This document shows positions 38,537-47,037 of a stretch of DNA of 64,000 bases, piece after piece. Source of the stretch: Paenibacillus lutrae (GTDB lineage Bacteria; Bacillota; Bacilli; Paenibacillales; NBRC-103111); contig NZ_RHLK01000008.1 of the NCBI RefSeq assembly GCF_009757775.1, forward strand, positions 63,171-127,170, read 5' to 3'. Within the stretch, counting starts at the first letter, position 1; each line of letters begins with the position of its first letter. Position numbers and translations under genes: made by a program. The notes below the pieces were generated by a model that was not told the origin of the DNA, ran no database searches, and worked only from the letters and a program-made list of their open reading frames with translations.

Positions 38537-39739
38537 ATGACGACTGGAGCCGCCGACCGGCGCTCATTTACAATGTTTAAGCTGTACATAATATTTTTGT
38601 ACAGCGCATTTTCTCTCTTATTTACTTACTTGCCGCTTCTATTCCTGAAAAATGGACTGACGCCCTTCCAGATCGGGATGCTGATGGCGGGCGGTCCGTT
38701 TGTTTCTATTCTGGCGAATCCGTTCTGGGGTTACTGGAGCGATCGTACGCAGAACATCCGCAAGATCTTGATCGTTCTCGTCGTCTGCAGCCTGGTTGTC
38801 GTTCAGCCTGTTTTTCATCTGCAGTCTTTTTCATGGCTGTACGTCGTTCTGCTGATGTATTTCTTTTTCCAAAGTCCTATTTTTTCTCAGAGCAACAGCC
38901 TGATTCTCAGCACCATCGAGAACACGCCTTATAAATTCGGCACTTTCCGGCTGTGGGGATCCCTGGGATGGGCATTTGCCGCTGTTCTGGCGGGGCCTTT
39001 GCTGACGAAGATCGGCATTGAGAATTTGTGGTGGCTGTACAGCGGTGTCCTGCTGACTTCACTCTTGTTCGTGTTTAGCATTTCACAGCCCAAACAGGCA
39101 GCTTCTGTGGGAACGATCCCCGGTGGCGGCTTTCGTAATCTAATCAAGAACCGGACCTTTCTCCTGCTGCTCCTGCTCGGTATTCTGATCTCGGTTCCGA
39201 ACTCCATTAACTCTACATTCGTTTCGATTTATTTGACACAAATGGGCGGGTCGGCAACGTGGATCGGGTGGGCGGCATTCTTGTCTTCTGTGTTTGAGGC
39301 ACCTGTGTTCTTGCTGTTAGACCGCTATCTCAAAAAAGATTCAAGAACCATGTTTGCATGTTTAGCCCTGGTCAGCCTGCTGTTCAGCATCCGCTGGATG
39401 TTCATGACAGTTGTGGACAGTCCGGCCCAGCTTATCTTTATTCAGCTCTTTCACTGTTTGACGTTCGGAGGCTATTATTACATCGGGACGAATTTGACCG
39501 CACATCTAATTCCTTCCCAGTTCAGAGCTTCGGGTCAGGCGGCTTTTGCGCTGACTTGGGGCGGTGTCTCGGGGATTTTTGCCGGATTTGCGGGCGGCTG
39601 GATGTATGATACACTGGGGGCGGCCAAAATGTACGGAATCGGAGCGGGCGTTTCGCTGATTGGTATGACAGGCTTTATTCTGATCTGGCAGGGACTGCGG
39701 CGCAAAGCTCATAACGGGGACCAGGAAATGACCGTGTAA
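38537..39739 (+). CDS. MFS transporter (MFS_1-like, LacY/nucleoside-symporter type)
   Basis: The protein of 400 residues starts at the ATG at 38537 with AAAGGAG 9 bases upstream. Twelve hydrophobic segments are visible, starting FKLYIIFLYSAFSLLFTYLP, with the family loop PFWGYWSDRTQNIRKILI between helices 2 and 3 and FGTFRLWGSLGWAFAAVLAG in helix 5. It likely imports the sugar processed by the two upstream enzymes. The intergenic stretch of 150 bases before it has no strong terminator. Confidence 0.88.
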   Translation: MTTGAADRRSFTMFKLYIIFLYSAFSLLFTYLPLLFLKNGLTPFQIGMLMAGGPFVSILANPFWGYWSDRTQNIRKILIVLVVCSLVVVQPVFHLQSFSWLYVVLLMYFFFQSPIFSQSNSLILSTIENTPYKFGTFRLWGSLGWAFAAVLAGPLLTKIGIENLWWLYSGVLLTSLLFVFSISQPKQAASVGTIPGGGFRNLIKNRTFLLLLLLGILISVPNSINSTFVSIYLTQMGGSATWIGWAAFLSSVFEAPVFLLLDRYLKKDSRTMFACLALVSLLFSIRWMFMTVVDSPAQLIFIQLFHCLTFGGYYYIGTNLTAHLIPSQFRASGQAAFALTWGGVSGIFAGFAGGWMYDTLGAAKMYGIGAGVSLIGMTGFILIWQGLRRKAHNGDQEMTV

Positions 39740-39856
39740 TTTACTAGGGAACTGCTTTAACCTGCAATTGTGAAATCTTAGACAGCCAGACTGCAAAGTA
39801 GGTGAAAAGGAGTAACAAAATGAATGAGAATATGGCTTTGCAGGGAGTAGGTAACT

Positions 39857-40978
39857 ATGAACCAAATCGGCAATCAACAGATGCTGCGTGAGATTAACAA
39901 ATCTTTGCTGCTGAATTATATTTATGAGCAGGGCCCAATCTCCAGAGTGGAGCTGGCCCGCAAGACAAGGCTGAGCCCAACGACCGTTTCCGTCTTGATG
40001 GAGGATGCTATCCAGGAGGGTCTGGTGCGTGAAACCGGTACGGCCGGTTCAGGCGTCGGCCGCCGGATGACGCTGCTGGACATTCATGCGGAAGGAGGCT
40101 GCGTCCTGGGCGTAGATTTGTCCAATGCGCCTGCGCGCTGTGTCCTGCTGAACCTCCGGGGCAAGGTGCTCGCAGCGGAGCGGCTCGAGCCGCTATTCGG
40201 CGAGGATACGATTCGGATCGAGCTGCCCAAGCTGATTCGCTCTTTTCTCAGCAATCAGTCTGCTCAGCTCAGTACTATCCGCTGGATGGGCATTTCCATT
40301 CCGGGCCGTATCGACGAGAAACGGGAGAATATCGTCAACTCGACGTATCTGGGCCTCCAGAACTTTCCTCTCCGTACTCTTCTTTTCGAAGAATTCGGTA
40401 TTCCGATGCATCTGGTCAATGATCTTGACGCTGCGGGCTTTGCCGAGCGCTTTAACGGTGCGGCTAAAGGTTTGCAGACCATTGTTTATATCCTTATTGA
40501 TTATGGAGTCGGTGCGGGGCTTGTGCTCAATAACCAGATCTACAGGGGCCGGAATGAACGTGCAGGACGCATTCAGAGTTTTGCTCCCTACAGCACCAAA
40601 TACTTGTCCAAACGGCTGCTGGAGTCGTATCCGGATCACTTCAGCGATATGGATCCTACCCATATCATCCAGCGGTTCGTGGAGCTGGGCATAGGGGGCG
40701 TGGAGCCGCTGGCGTCCGAACTGAACGGGATCATCCAGGGCATAGCCGCGTACTGCGGCGATGTGCTTCAACTGCTGAGTCCGGAGCAGCTTATTCTGAG
40801 CGGCTGGATCGCGCAGAATGAAGCGTTCTTCAGCAAGCTGGCCGAGGAGATTCAGAAGTCGGAGGCTGCGCTCGTGCCTACACCGGTGAAGGCGCCTCAA
40901 TGGAAAGAGTACGGAGCGGCAATCGGCGCCGCCACGATTGGTCTTCACCGCATGTTCAAATCCCGTACGATGAGTTAA
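39857..40978 (+). CDS. ROK family transcriptional regulator (XylR/NagC type)
   Basis: The 373-residue protein has an N-terminal winged helix (LLLNYIYEQGPISRVELARK, LSPTTVSVLMEDAIQEGLV) and a ROK sugar-kinase-like domain (VLGVDLSNAPARCVLLNLRG, ISIPGRIDEK, NDLDAAGFAE, DYGVGAGLVLNNQIYRG). The usual E-x-G-H and CxCGxxGC zinc motif is missing: the place reads NERAGRIQSFAPYSTKYL. It therefore probably senses its inducer with an altered pocket. It ends the carbohydrate cluster and is the natural candidate to bind the operator at 36397. The start has GCAGGGAGTAGGTAACT upstream. Confidence 0.88.
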   Translation: MNQIGNQQMLREINKSLLLNYIYEQGPISRVELARKTRLSPTTVSVLMEDAIQEGLVRETGTAGSGVGRRMTLLDIHAEGGCVLGVDLSNAPARCVLLNLRGKVLAAERLEPLFGEDTIRIELPKLIRSFLSNQSAQLSTIRWMGISIPGRIDEKRENIVNSTYLGLQNFPLRTLLFEEFGIPMHLVNDLDAAGFAERFNGAAKGLQTIVYILIDYGVGAGLVLNNQIYRGRNERAGRIQSFAPYSTKYLSKRLLESYPDHFSDMDPTHIIQRFVELGIGGVEPLASELNGIIQGIAAYCGDVLQLLSPEQLILSGWIAQNEAFFSKLAEEIQKSEAALVPTPVKAPQWKEYGAAIGAATIGLHRMFKSRTMS

Positions 40979-41038
40979 GGGAACGGATAGAGCCGTCGCC
41001 GCTGGTGAAGCCGGTGATCAAAGCATAACCCGCAATAA

Positions 41039-41090
41039 AAAGCAGCCTCCGGGATTCCACATTGACAGTGGAGGACGGAGGCTGCTTCTT
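41039..41090. terminator. bidirectional terminator between the ROK gene and nagA
   Basis: AGCAGCCTCCG pairs with CGGAGGCTGCT, with an inner TTCCAC/GTGGA stem; A4 on the left and TTCTTT on the right. Confidence 0.85.
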
Positions 41091-41102
41091 TATAGCTATA
41101 GT

Positions 41103-42293
41103 TTATTTGAAATCAAGGGAAAGCTCACGGCCCAGTACCCATACGCGTTCCAGGTTCAGGGAAGGGCTGATCAGCACGAGGTCAGCCTGTTTGCCGCGCT
41201 GAATGGAGCCCATGCGATCCGCCACACCCATCTGGCGGGCCGGGTTGCCGCTCGCATATTCACTTGCCTGCTGGACACTGACGCCGACGCGGTTGACCAG
41301 GAATTTGAAGCCTTCGATCATCGTCAGCGTGCTTCCGGCCAGTGAGTTGCCCTCTTTGAGCCGGCAGACGCCGTCTGTCATGATGACATCCAGACCGCCA
41401 AGCTTGTAGTTGCCGTCTTGCAGGCCGGCAGCGGACATCGCATCGGTGATCAGAATGAGGTTATGTTTCGTCTTGGCCATCGTCAGCAGCTTAATGCCTG
41501 CCGGATGTACGTGTACGCCATCCGCGATGATTTCCGCGTGGATGCGCGGATCTGTCAGCACCGCTCCGACCGTACCCGGATTGCGGTGGTGAAGCGGAGT
41601 CATCGCGTTGAAGGTATGCACCGCATGACTGAGACCGTGATCGACAGCACGCGAAATGGTATCATAGTCAGCGTCCGTATGGCCTGCAGCCGCCACGATT
41701 CCGTTGCCGCTCAGCCACTCGATCACTTCAAGAGCCCCTTCCCGCTCGGGGGCGAGTGTCATCATTTTGACGACGCCGGGGAAGCGCTCCTGCCAGTCCT
41801 TAAGCCATTCCGTAGTCGGCAGCGCGATATACTCGGGGTTCTGGGCGCCGCTCCACTTCGGCGATATGAAGGGGCCTTCCAGATGCACGCCGAGCAGCTG
41901 TGCATAAGGCATTCCGGCGCGAATATACGCATCGGTTGCCGTGATGGCCGCATCGAGAGCTTCCTGCGGGCCGGTAACCGTAGTTGCGAGCATCGCAGTC
42001 GTACCGTTCGTGCTGTGAAAACGTGTGATCGTATCCAGCGATTCCGCGGATGCATCCATGAAGTCCGCGCCGGCTCCGCCGTGAACGTGGACATCGATGA
42101 AGCCCGGAAGCAGCCAACTGCCGCCTGCATCAACAGCTCCCGCAACGTCCAGCTGCGCGGTTTCATCCGCACTGTATATCTGCTCGATCCGTCCGTCTAC
42201 GGCCAGTACGGAACCGTTCTCGATGATTCTGTTCTCGGTTACAATACGGGCATTGGTGATGAGAACGCGCTCTTTACCGTTTAACGCGCTCAT
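41103..42293 (-). CDS. nagA: N-acetylglucosamine-6-phosphate deacetylase
   Basis: NagA removes the acetyl group from GlcNAc-6-phosphate, giving the substrate of NagB. The 396-residue amidohydrolase has the metal site HVHGGAGADFMD (after LLPGFIDV), Glu in LGVHLEGPFISP, His in AAGHTDADYD, His in SHAVHTFNAMTPLHHR and the catalytic Asp in LITDAMSAAG. The start overlaps the nagB stop by 4 bases (ATGA), so the genes are coupled. Firm. Confidence 0.96.
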   Translation of the reverse strand: MSALNGKERVLITNARIVTENRIIENGSVLAVDGRIEQIYSADETAQLDVAGAVDAGGSWLLPGFIDVHVHGGAGADFMDASAESLDTITRFHSTNGTTAMLATTVTGPQEALDAAITATDAYIRAGMPYAQLLGVHLEGPFISPKWSGAQNPEYIALPTTEWLKDWQERFPGVVKMMTLAPEREGALEVIEWLSGNGIVAAAGHTDADYDTISRAVDHGLSHAVHTFNAMTPLHHRNPGTVGAVLTDPRIHAEIIADGVHVHPAGIKLLTMAKTKHNLILITDAMSAAGLQDGNYKLGGLDVIMTDGVCRLKEGNSLAGSTLTMIEGFKFLVNRVGVSVQQASEYASGNPARQMGVADRMGSIQRGKQADLVLISPSLNLERVWVLGRELSLDFK

Positions 42294-43018
42294 TGAAACA
42301 ACCTCCCAGCCTCAGCGTCAAGAAGAACAACCAGATTCGGGTGAGTCTGCAGCAGGCTTGCCGGACATTGGGTCGTAATCGGACCTGTCAGCGCGCGGTG
42401 AAGAATCTCCGCCTTATCGGCGCCGCGTACGACAAGTAGCAGCATTTTGGCTTTTAGAATGGTGCCTACGCCCATTGTAAGAGCATGAGTCGGAACATCG
42501 TCGATCGAAGGGAAGAAGCGTGCATTTGCTTCCCGCGTCTTATGATCGAGTTCAACCAGGTGCGTGCCGTTCTGCAAAGAATCGGCCGGTTCATTGAAAC
42601 CGATATGTCCGTTATGTCCGAGACCGAGGATTTGCAGGTCCACCTGCTTGACTCCCTCCAGTTCGCGGTTATAGCTCGCGCACTCTTCCTTCAGATCCGC
42701 TGCGTTGCCGTTGGGGATCCGGATCCGTTCAGGAGCTGCATCGATGTGACTGAACAAGTGTTGATTCATATAGGAATGGTAGCTTTCCGGGTGATCGACG
42801 GGAAGGCCGACATATTCATCCAGATTGTAAGTGGAGACGGATTTGAAGCTGACACGGCCCTTTTTATAAGCTTTTACCAGTTCTTCGTAAATGCCGATCG
42901 GTGTGCTTCCAGTAGCCAGACCCAGTACGGCATCCGGTTTCGTCTGTACAAGAGCGGCAATAATCCCCGCACCTGCCTCGTTTAATTCCTGCTGGCTGCT
43001 AAACTGATGAATGATCAT
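42290..43018 (-). CDS. nagB: glucosamine-6-phosphate deaminase
   Basis: NagB converts glucosamine-6-phosphate to fructose-6-phosphate and ammonia, feeding glycolysis. The start is the ATG at 43018 (MIIHQFSSQQELNEAG) with AAAGGGAG upstream, giving 242 residues, the short allosteric-independent type seen in Bacillales. Motifs are LGLATGSTPIGIYEELV, TYNLDEYVGLP, and LGLGHNGHIGFNEPAD. The frame is open to 43240 inside the regulator gene, but that extension has no ribosome binding site and looks unrelated. Confidence 0.96.
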   Translation of the reverse strand: MIIHQFSSQQELNEAGAGIIAALVQTKPDAVLGLATGSTPIGIYEELVKAYKKGRVSFKSVSTYNLDEYVGLPVDHPESYHSYMNQHLFSHIDAAPERIRIPNGNAADLKEECASYNRELEGVKQVDLQILGLGHNGHIGFNEPADSLQNGTHLVELDHKTREANARFFPSIDDVPTHALTMGVGTILKAKMLLLVVRGADKAEILHRALTGPITTQCPASLLQTHPNLVVLLDAEAGRLFQ

Positions 43019-43019
43019 T

Positions 43020-43877
43020 CTATTCTCTCCCTTTGCTTCGATATTTACGGACCATTTGGTACGTTCTTTCCAGACGAGGTACATGTTCGTCAAAACGTTC
43101 ACTGACCATACTCGTGAACAGGATGTCAATGACATGCAGCTGAGCGATGCGGGAAGCCATATCGCCCCGGCGCATTCCTTCTTCCAGTGTCGATGCAAAC
43201 AATTGGATGTCGGCAAGATCCGCCAGAGGATTCGAACCATACTTGGTTAAACTGATGGTAGTAGCCCCCTGTTCCTGAGCGCAGCGGAGGGCTTGTATGG
43301 TCTCAGGCGTGTCTCCGGAGTATGAGACCGCAAAGGCGACATCTCCGGGAACCAGATTGGAAGCGGACGTAACCTGCATGTGCGGATCGGACAAGGCGTT
43401 GGCATTTTTGCCGATCCGGACGAGTTTCTGGTAGAAATCAAGGGCGACGACTCCGGATGTAGCCACACCGTACAAATCAATCCGGCGCGCATTCTGCAGG
43501 GTGTCGACGGCCAATTGGACCTGCTTCAGGTCCAGCAGGCGGGTCGTGTCTGCGATGGAGCGCATGTGATTGGCTTCGATAGCCGATACGATCTTGTCCA
43601 ACGGATTGCCGGCTACGATGTCCTGATAGGACTGGCCCGACGGCTGCATGGCGAGTTCGGCTCCAAGCTGGAACTTGAAATCGGTGTATCCCTGGAAATG
43701 AAAAGATTTGCAGAAACGTGATATGGTGGCAGGACTCGTGGTGGAGTGCTCTGCGAGCTCAGTGATTCCCATCCGGACAACTTGATTCGCGTGCTCCAGA
43801 ATGTAAATGGCGAGAACCTGTTCCTGACGGTTAAGCCCGTGCTTTTTTTCCTCAATGGCACGAAGAATACTGGACAT
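43020..43877 (-). CDS. MurR/RpiR family transcriptional regulator
   Basis: The start is the ATG at 43877 (MSSILRAIEEKKHGL) with AGAAGGTG upstream; 285 residues. The N-terminal HTH_6 domain includes MGITELAEHSTTSPATISRF, and the SIS domain includes IDLYGVATSGVVALDFYQKL and VAFAVSYSGDTPETIQAL, binding a phosphosugar. It sits one base before nagB in the same transcript, so it probably controls this operon in response to an amino-sugar phosphate. GntR-type NagR is more usual in Bacillus. Whether it represses or activates cannot be said. Confidence 0.92.
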   Translation of the reverse strand: MSSILRAIEEKKHGLNRQEQVLAIYILEHANQVVRMGITELAEHSTTSPATISRFCKSFHFQGYTDFKFQLGAELAMQPSGQSYQDIVAGNPLDKIVSAIEANHMRSIADTTRLLDLKQVQLAVDTLQNARRIDLYGVATSGVVALDFYQKLVRIGKNANALSDPHMQVTSASNLVPGDVAFAVSYSGDTPETIQALRCAQEQGATTISLTKYGSNPLADLADIQLFASTLEEGMRRGDMASRIAQLHVIDILFTSMVSERFDEHVPRLERTYQMVRKYRSKGRE

Positions 43878-43947
43878 GGGAAATCGCACCTTCTTGGAAA
43901 AAATTTTAGTGAAAATATATCTCTTGAAGAAAAAGATTTTCATATTC

Positions 43948-43976
43948 ATTTTAAAATATTTTCGGGGGAACATCAA
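43948..43976 (-). promoter_or_regulatory. promoter of the rpiR-nagBA operon
   Basis: On the minus strand TTGATG (43976-43971), 17 bases, and TAAAAT (43953-43948) make a good sigma-A promoter about 70 bases before the start codon. The palindrome AAAATATTTT lies in the spacer/-10 area. Confidence 0.6.
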
Positions 43977-44160
43977 TAGAGATCTTCTTTTGCGGGCTTT
44001 TAAAGTTCAGTAATCTTTGCGCTGCTCCCTATGTGCACGAATCTGTGGCTGGGGGCATGCTTGGATAGCTGTCGATGGGTAAAGATGTGAGACGTTTCAT
44101 TGACAAGCCGCCCCCCGGTTTGCGATGCTAAAAATAAAAAATAGGATGTGGAGAACAACT

Positions 44161-44853
44161 ATGAGCAGAAATGAGAAACCCGAAGCCATGCTTTTTGACC
44201 TCGATGGAACGTTGTTCAAGACAGAAACACTCCTGCTTCCAGCTTATCATGCCACTTTTGATGCGCTTCGCGAAGAAGGGGTTTATGAAGGGCCGACGCC
44301 GCCGGACGAAAGAGTTCTGGGAGGGCTTGGTATGCTTCTCGAACAGATCTGGGAAAGAGTGCTGCCGGATTCATCCGCTGAAGTGAGAGACCGTGCCAAC
44401 GAGCTCCTTACGCTTGAACAAGACAAGCGTCTGGCGCAGGGTGAAGGCATGCTTTACGACGATGTGGAATCTACCCTCAAAGCCTTGCATGACGAAGGAA
44501 TCCGCTTGTTTGTAGCAAGTAACGGGCTGGAGGACTACGTGAAGGAAGTGATTAGACTAAAGGGCCTGGCCCCTTTATTCACCGGATTGTACAGCGCGGG
44601 CGAATACAGAACCAAATCCAAGGTCGATCTTGTCAAAAGACTGCTGGAGGACCATGACATTCAGCATGCCTGGATGGTCGGCGACCGTTCTTCGGATGTG
44701 GAAGCGGGTCATGGCAACGGCCTCCGAGTCATCGGTTGTGATTATGCGGGATTCCGTTCGGATAACGAATTGGATTCAGCGGACATTAGAATCTCCTCTT
44801 TTGCCGAGCTGCTGCAGCTCCTGCCGGGCAAGGAATGCGGAAGCGGTGTTTAA
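44161..44853 (+). CDS. HAD family hydrolase (phosphoglycolate-phosphatase-like)
   Basis: The 230-residue protein has motif I MLFDLDGTLFKTET with the nucleophilic Asp, motif II VASNGLEDY, the Lys in YRTKSKVDLVKRL and motif IV WMVGDRSSDVEAG. A helical cap lies between motifs I and II. The start at the ATG at 44161 has GTGGAGAA upstream; an ATG at 44125 is less good. Substrate unknown. Single gene, ended by the hairpin at 44887. Confidence 0.9.
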   Translation: MSRNEKPEAMLFDLDGTLFKTETLLLPAYHATFDALREEGVYEGPTPPDERVLGGLGMLLEQIWERVLPDSSAEVRDRANELLTLEQDKRLAQGEGMLYDDVESTLKALHDEGIRLFVASNGLEDYVKEVIRLKGLAPLFTGLYSAGEYRTKSKVDLVKRLLEDHDIQHAWMVGDRSSDVEAGHGNGLRVIGCDYAGFRSDNELDSADIRISSFAELLQLLPGKECGSGV

Positions 44854-44886
44854 TCTTACTTTTATAGAGTAAAGACATGTATAACT

Positions 44887-44925
44887 CCCTGCAAGCAGGA
44901 ATGAATTCCTGTTTGTGGGGATTTT
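44887..44925 (+). terminator. terminator of the HAD gene
   Basis: CCCTGCAAGCAGGAA pairs with TTCCTGTTTGTGGGG over 15 positions with G-U wobbles, followed by ATTTT. Confidence 0.7.
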
Positions 44926-45110
44926 ATGTTTCTAGTACACGAAATTAGTGAGCATTATGTTGTGTAGACGATTGTCAGACCCTGGAGTTTGCGATGCAGG
45001 TGAGGAAGGAATTCGGGCAGCATGCTAAGACTTTCGTTATTTGGATGTGCTATTCTAAAGACTGTGCCGTAACAGGATATATATGGAAAAATGGATAGGG
45101 AGGGCTATAT

Positions 45111-45803
45111 ATGTTTGGTGGAACGATTCTCTTAGTTGACGATGAGAAAGAAATTGTCGATCTTCTGGAGATCTATCTAAAAAATGAAGGCTACCAGTTA
45201 TTAAAAGCAAGCAACGGGGCCGAGGCCTTGGAGCTATTAAATTCTCACGAGGTTGACTTAATTATTCTGGATGTAATGATGCCGCAGATGGATGGGATAG
45301 AGGCTTGTATGAAAATCCGTGAGGAGAAGCAAATGCCGATTATCATGCTATCTGCCAAAAGCCAGGAGATGGATAAAATAACGGGACTCAGCATCGGGGC
45401 GGATGATTATGTGGTCAAACCGTTCAGTCCGCTTGAAGTTATGGCCCGAGTCAAATCCCATCTTCGGAGGTACAGGCAGCTTAACGCTTCAGCCGTCAAA
45501 AATGATAATGAGATCATTATTGACGACCTTATCATTAATATGGCAACGCACAAAGTGACTGTTGATCAAATTGATGCCAGGCTGACACCGCGGGAATTCG
45601 CTATTTTGCAGGTATTGGCAAGAAACCGCGGGATCGTGCTCAGTATGGAGAAAATCTACGAAACGGTCTGGAACGAGCCCTTCTGGGAATCTAACAATAC
45701 CGTAATGGTTCATATCCGCAAAATTCGTGAGAAAATCGAAAAAGAACCGAGTAATCCTCAGTATATTAAAACCGTGTGGGGAATCGGGTATACCATTGAG
45801 TAA
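45111..45803 (+). CDS. OmpR-family response regulator
   Basis: The 230-residue regulator has a receiver domain with acidic residues in VDDEKEI, phospho-acceptor Asp in LIILDVMMPQMDG (about residue 54) and Lys in VVKPFSPLEV. A winged-helix DNA-binding domain follows (LTPREFAILQVLARNRG, VMVHIRKIREKIE, YIKTVWGIGYTIE). It is similar to VanR. The kinase gene follows after 24 bases. The phased repeats at 46922-46980 upstream of the oxidoreductase gene are a candidate target. Confidence 0.95.
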   Translation: MFGGTILLVDDEKEIVDLLEIYLKNEGYQLLKASNGAEALELLNSHEVDLIILDVMMPQMDGIEACMKIREEKQMPIIMLSAKSQEMDKITGLSIGADDYVVKPFSPLEVMARVKSHLRRYRQLNASAVKNDNEIIIDDLIINMATHKVTVDQIDARLTPREFAILQVLARNRGIVLSMEKIYETVWNEPFWESNNTVMVHIRKIREKIEKEPSNPQYIKTVWGIGYTIE

Positions 45804-45827
45804 TAACATTCGAAAGGGGGGCTGCAA

Positions 45828-46925
45828 ATGAGAAATAAATTTATTGATACCATGCGCTGGAAGTTTATTTATGTTTTTTTTCTTAGCATTGTACTTGCAG
45901 CAGCGACACAATTATTGATGTATCAAGTGATGCTGATTCTGATCTATATAGAGCCGTTTAGAGATCCCCTCAGGTGGGTGGTCAATACCATAGGTTCTAC
46001 TCCTGTTATGGTTTTCATCGGGGCTTTTTTGTTTCTCTGCTTCTTTTTTTTATTTAGCAGAAAAATCATAGGCTATCTGGAAGAAATTACGCTCGGTCTT
46101 CAGGAGATCGCAAAAGGCAATCTCAACTACGAAATTGTCGCAAGATCTTCAGATGAATTAGGCGTAGTCGTGGATAATATTAATCAAATGACAAGAAAAC
46201 TGAGAAATTCAATTGAGGAAGAGCGAATAGCCGAACGAACCAAAAATGAATTGATCACCGGTGTTTCCCACGATCTTCGGACTCCGCTTACCTCAATACT
46301 CGGTTATCTGGAATTAATTGAATCAGATCGTTATAAGGATGAGACAGAGCTCAGGTATTACACCAATATAGCCTATGAAAAAACCAAGAACTTAAAAAAA
46401 TTAATTGATTATTTATTTGAATACACATCCCTGCATGAGAATGCCTCGGTTCTTAAGGCGAACACAATAAATATTAACGGTTTTTTAAAACAGCTCGCAG
46501 AAGAATTTATACCCGCGCTAACTAAAGCGGGAATGTCTTACCGTTTTGGTTCCGATAATGAGATGGTTTACATCCAAGCGGATGCCAATCAATTGGTACG
46601 TGCTTATGAGAATTTAATTTCCAATGCCATTCGTTACGGTAGAGAAGGCAAATTCGTGGATATCCAGATTAAAACAAGCAATGGCGAAGCAATCGTGGAA
46701 ATTATTAATTATGGCGAAGCAATCCCTGAAATGGATTTGCCGTACATCTTCGATAGATTTTATCGTGCTGAGAAATCAAGATCTTCGCAAACAGGAGGCA
46801 CCGGATTGGGACTGGCGATCGCTAAAAGTATCATTGAAATCCACGGGGGGCAAATATCCGTTCAAAGTAATAAGAGCAGAACCCTTTTCGAAACAAGGTT
46901 TCCATTGATTTCAGCTAATGCTTAA
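45828..46925 (+). CDS. sensor histidine kinase, VanS-like
   Basis: The protein of 365 residues has two membrane helices (IYVFFLSIVLAAATQLLMYQ and VMVFIGAFLFLCFFFLF) with a short external loop of about 25 residues. Then come a HAMP-like linker, the phosphorylated His in ITGVSHDLRTPLTSILGYLE, and the ATPase N box ENLISNAIRYG, F box YIFDRFYRAEKS and G box GGTGLGLAIAKSI. The small external loop suggests it senses the membrane or a partner rather than a soluble ligand. It pairs with the regulator at 45111. Confidence 0.95.
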   Translation: MRNKFIDTMRWKFIYVFFLSIVLAAATQLLMYQVMLILIYIEPFRDPLRWVVNTIGSTPVMVFIGAFLFLCFFFLFSRKIIGYLEEITLGLQEIAKGNLNYEIVARSSDELGVVVDNINQMTRKLRNSIEEERIAERTKNELITGVSHDLRTPLTSILGYLELIESDRYKDETELRYYTNIAYEKTKNLKKLIDYLFEYTSLHENASVLKANTININGFLKQLAEEFIPALTKAGMSYRFGSDNEMVYIQADANQLVRAYENLISNAIRYGREGKFVDIQIKTSNGEAIVEIINYGEAIPEMDLPYIFDRFYRAEKSRSSQTGGTGLGLAIAKSIIEIHGGQISVQSNKSRTLFETRFPLISANA

Positions 46926-46993
46926 TAATCATTAAGAATTACTTAAGCGGTTCGTAAGTGGCTGTAAACGACACCTTAAGATTTAGCTAGTAT
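46922..46993 (+). promoter_or_regulatory. phased TTAAG repeats and -10 upstream of the FAD oxidoreductase
   Basis: TTAAT (46922), TTAAG (46932), TTAAG (46943), GTAAG (46954), GTAAA (46964) and TTAAG (46976) recur at spacings of 10, 11, 11, 10 and 12 bases. TAGTAT (46988-46993) is a good -10, and no -35 lies 17 bases before it; the repeats cover that place. OmpR-family regulators bind such 11-bp direct repeats, so the two-component system just upstream may activate this promoter. Confidence 0.55.
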
Positions 46994-47037
46994 TCTTGTT
47001 TGTACAAGATATTCAAAAATTCAAATCGAGGTGCAGT

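Noticed and set aside
42290-43240. Longer nagB of 316 residues
   Set aside because: The extra 74 residues overlap the rpiR-type gene, have no ribosome binding site and do not resemble NagB.
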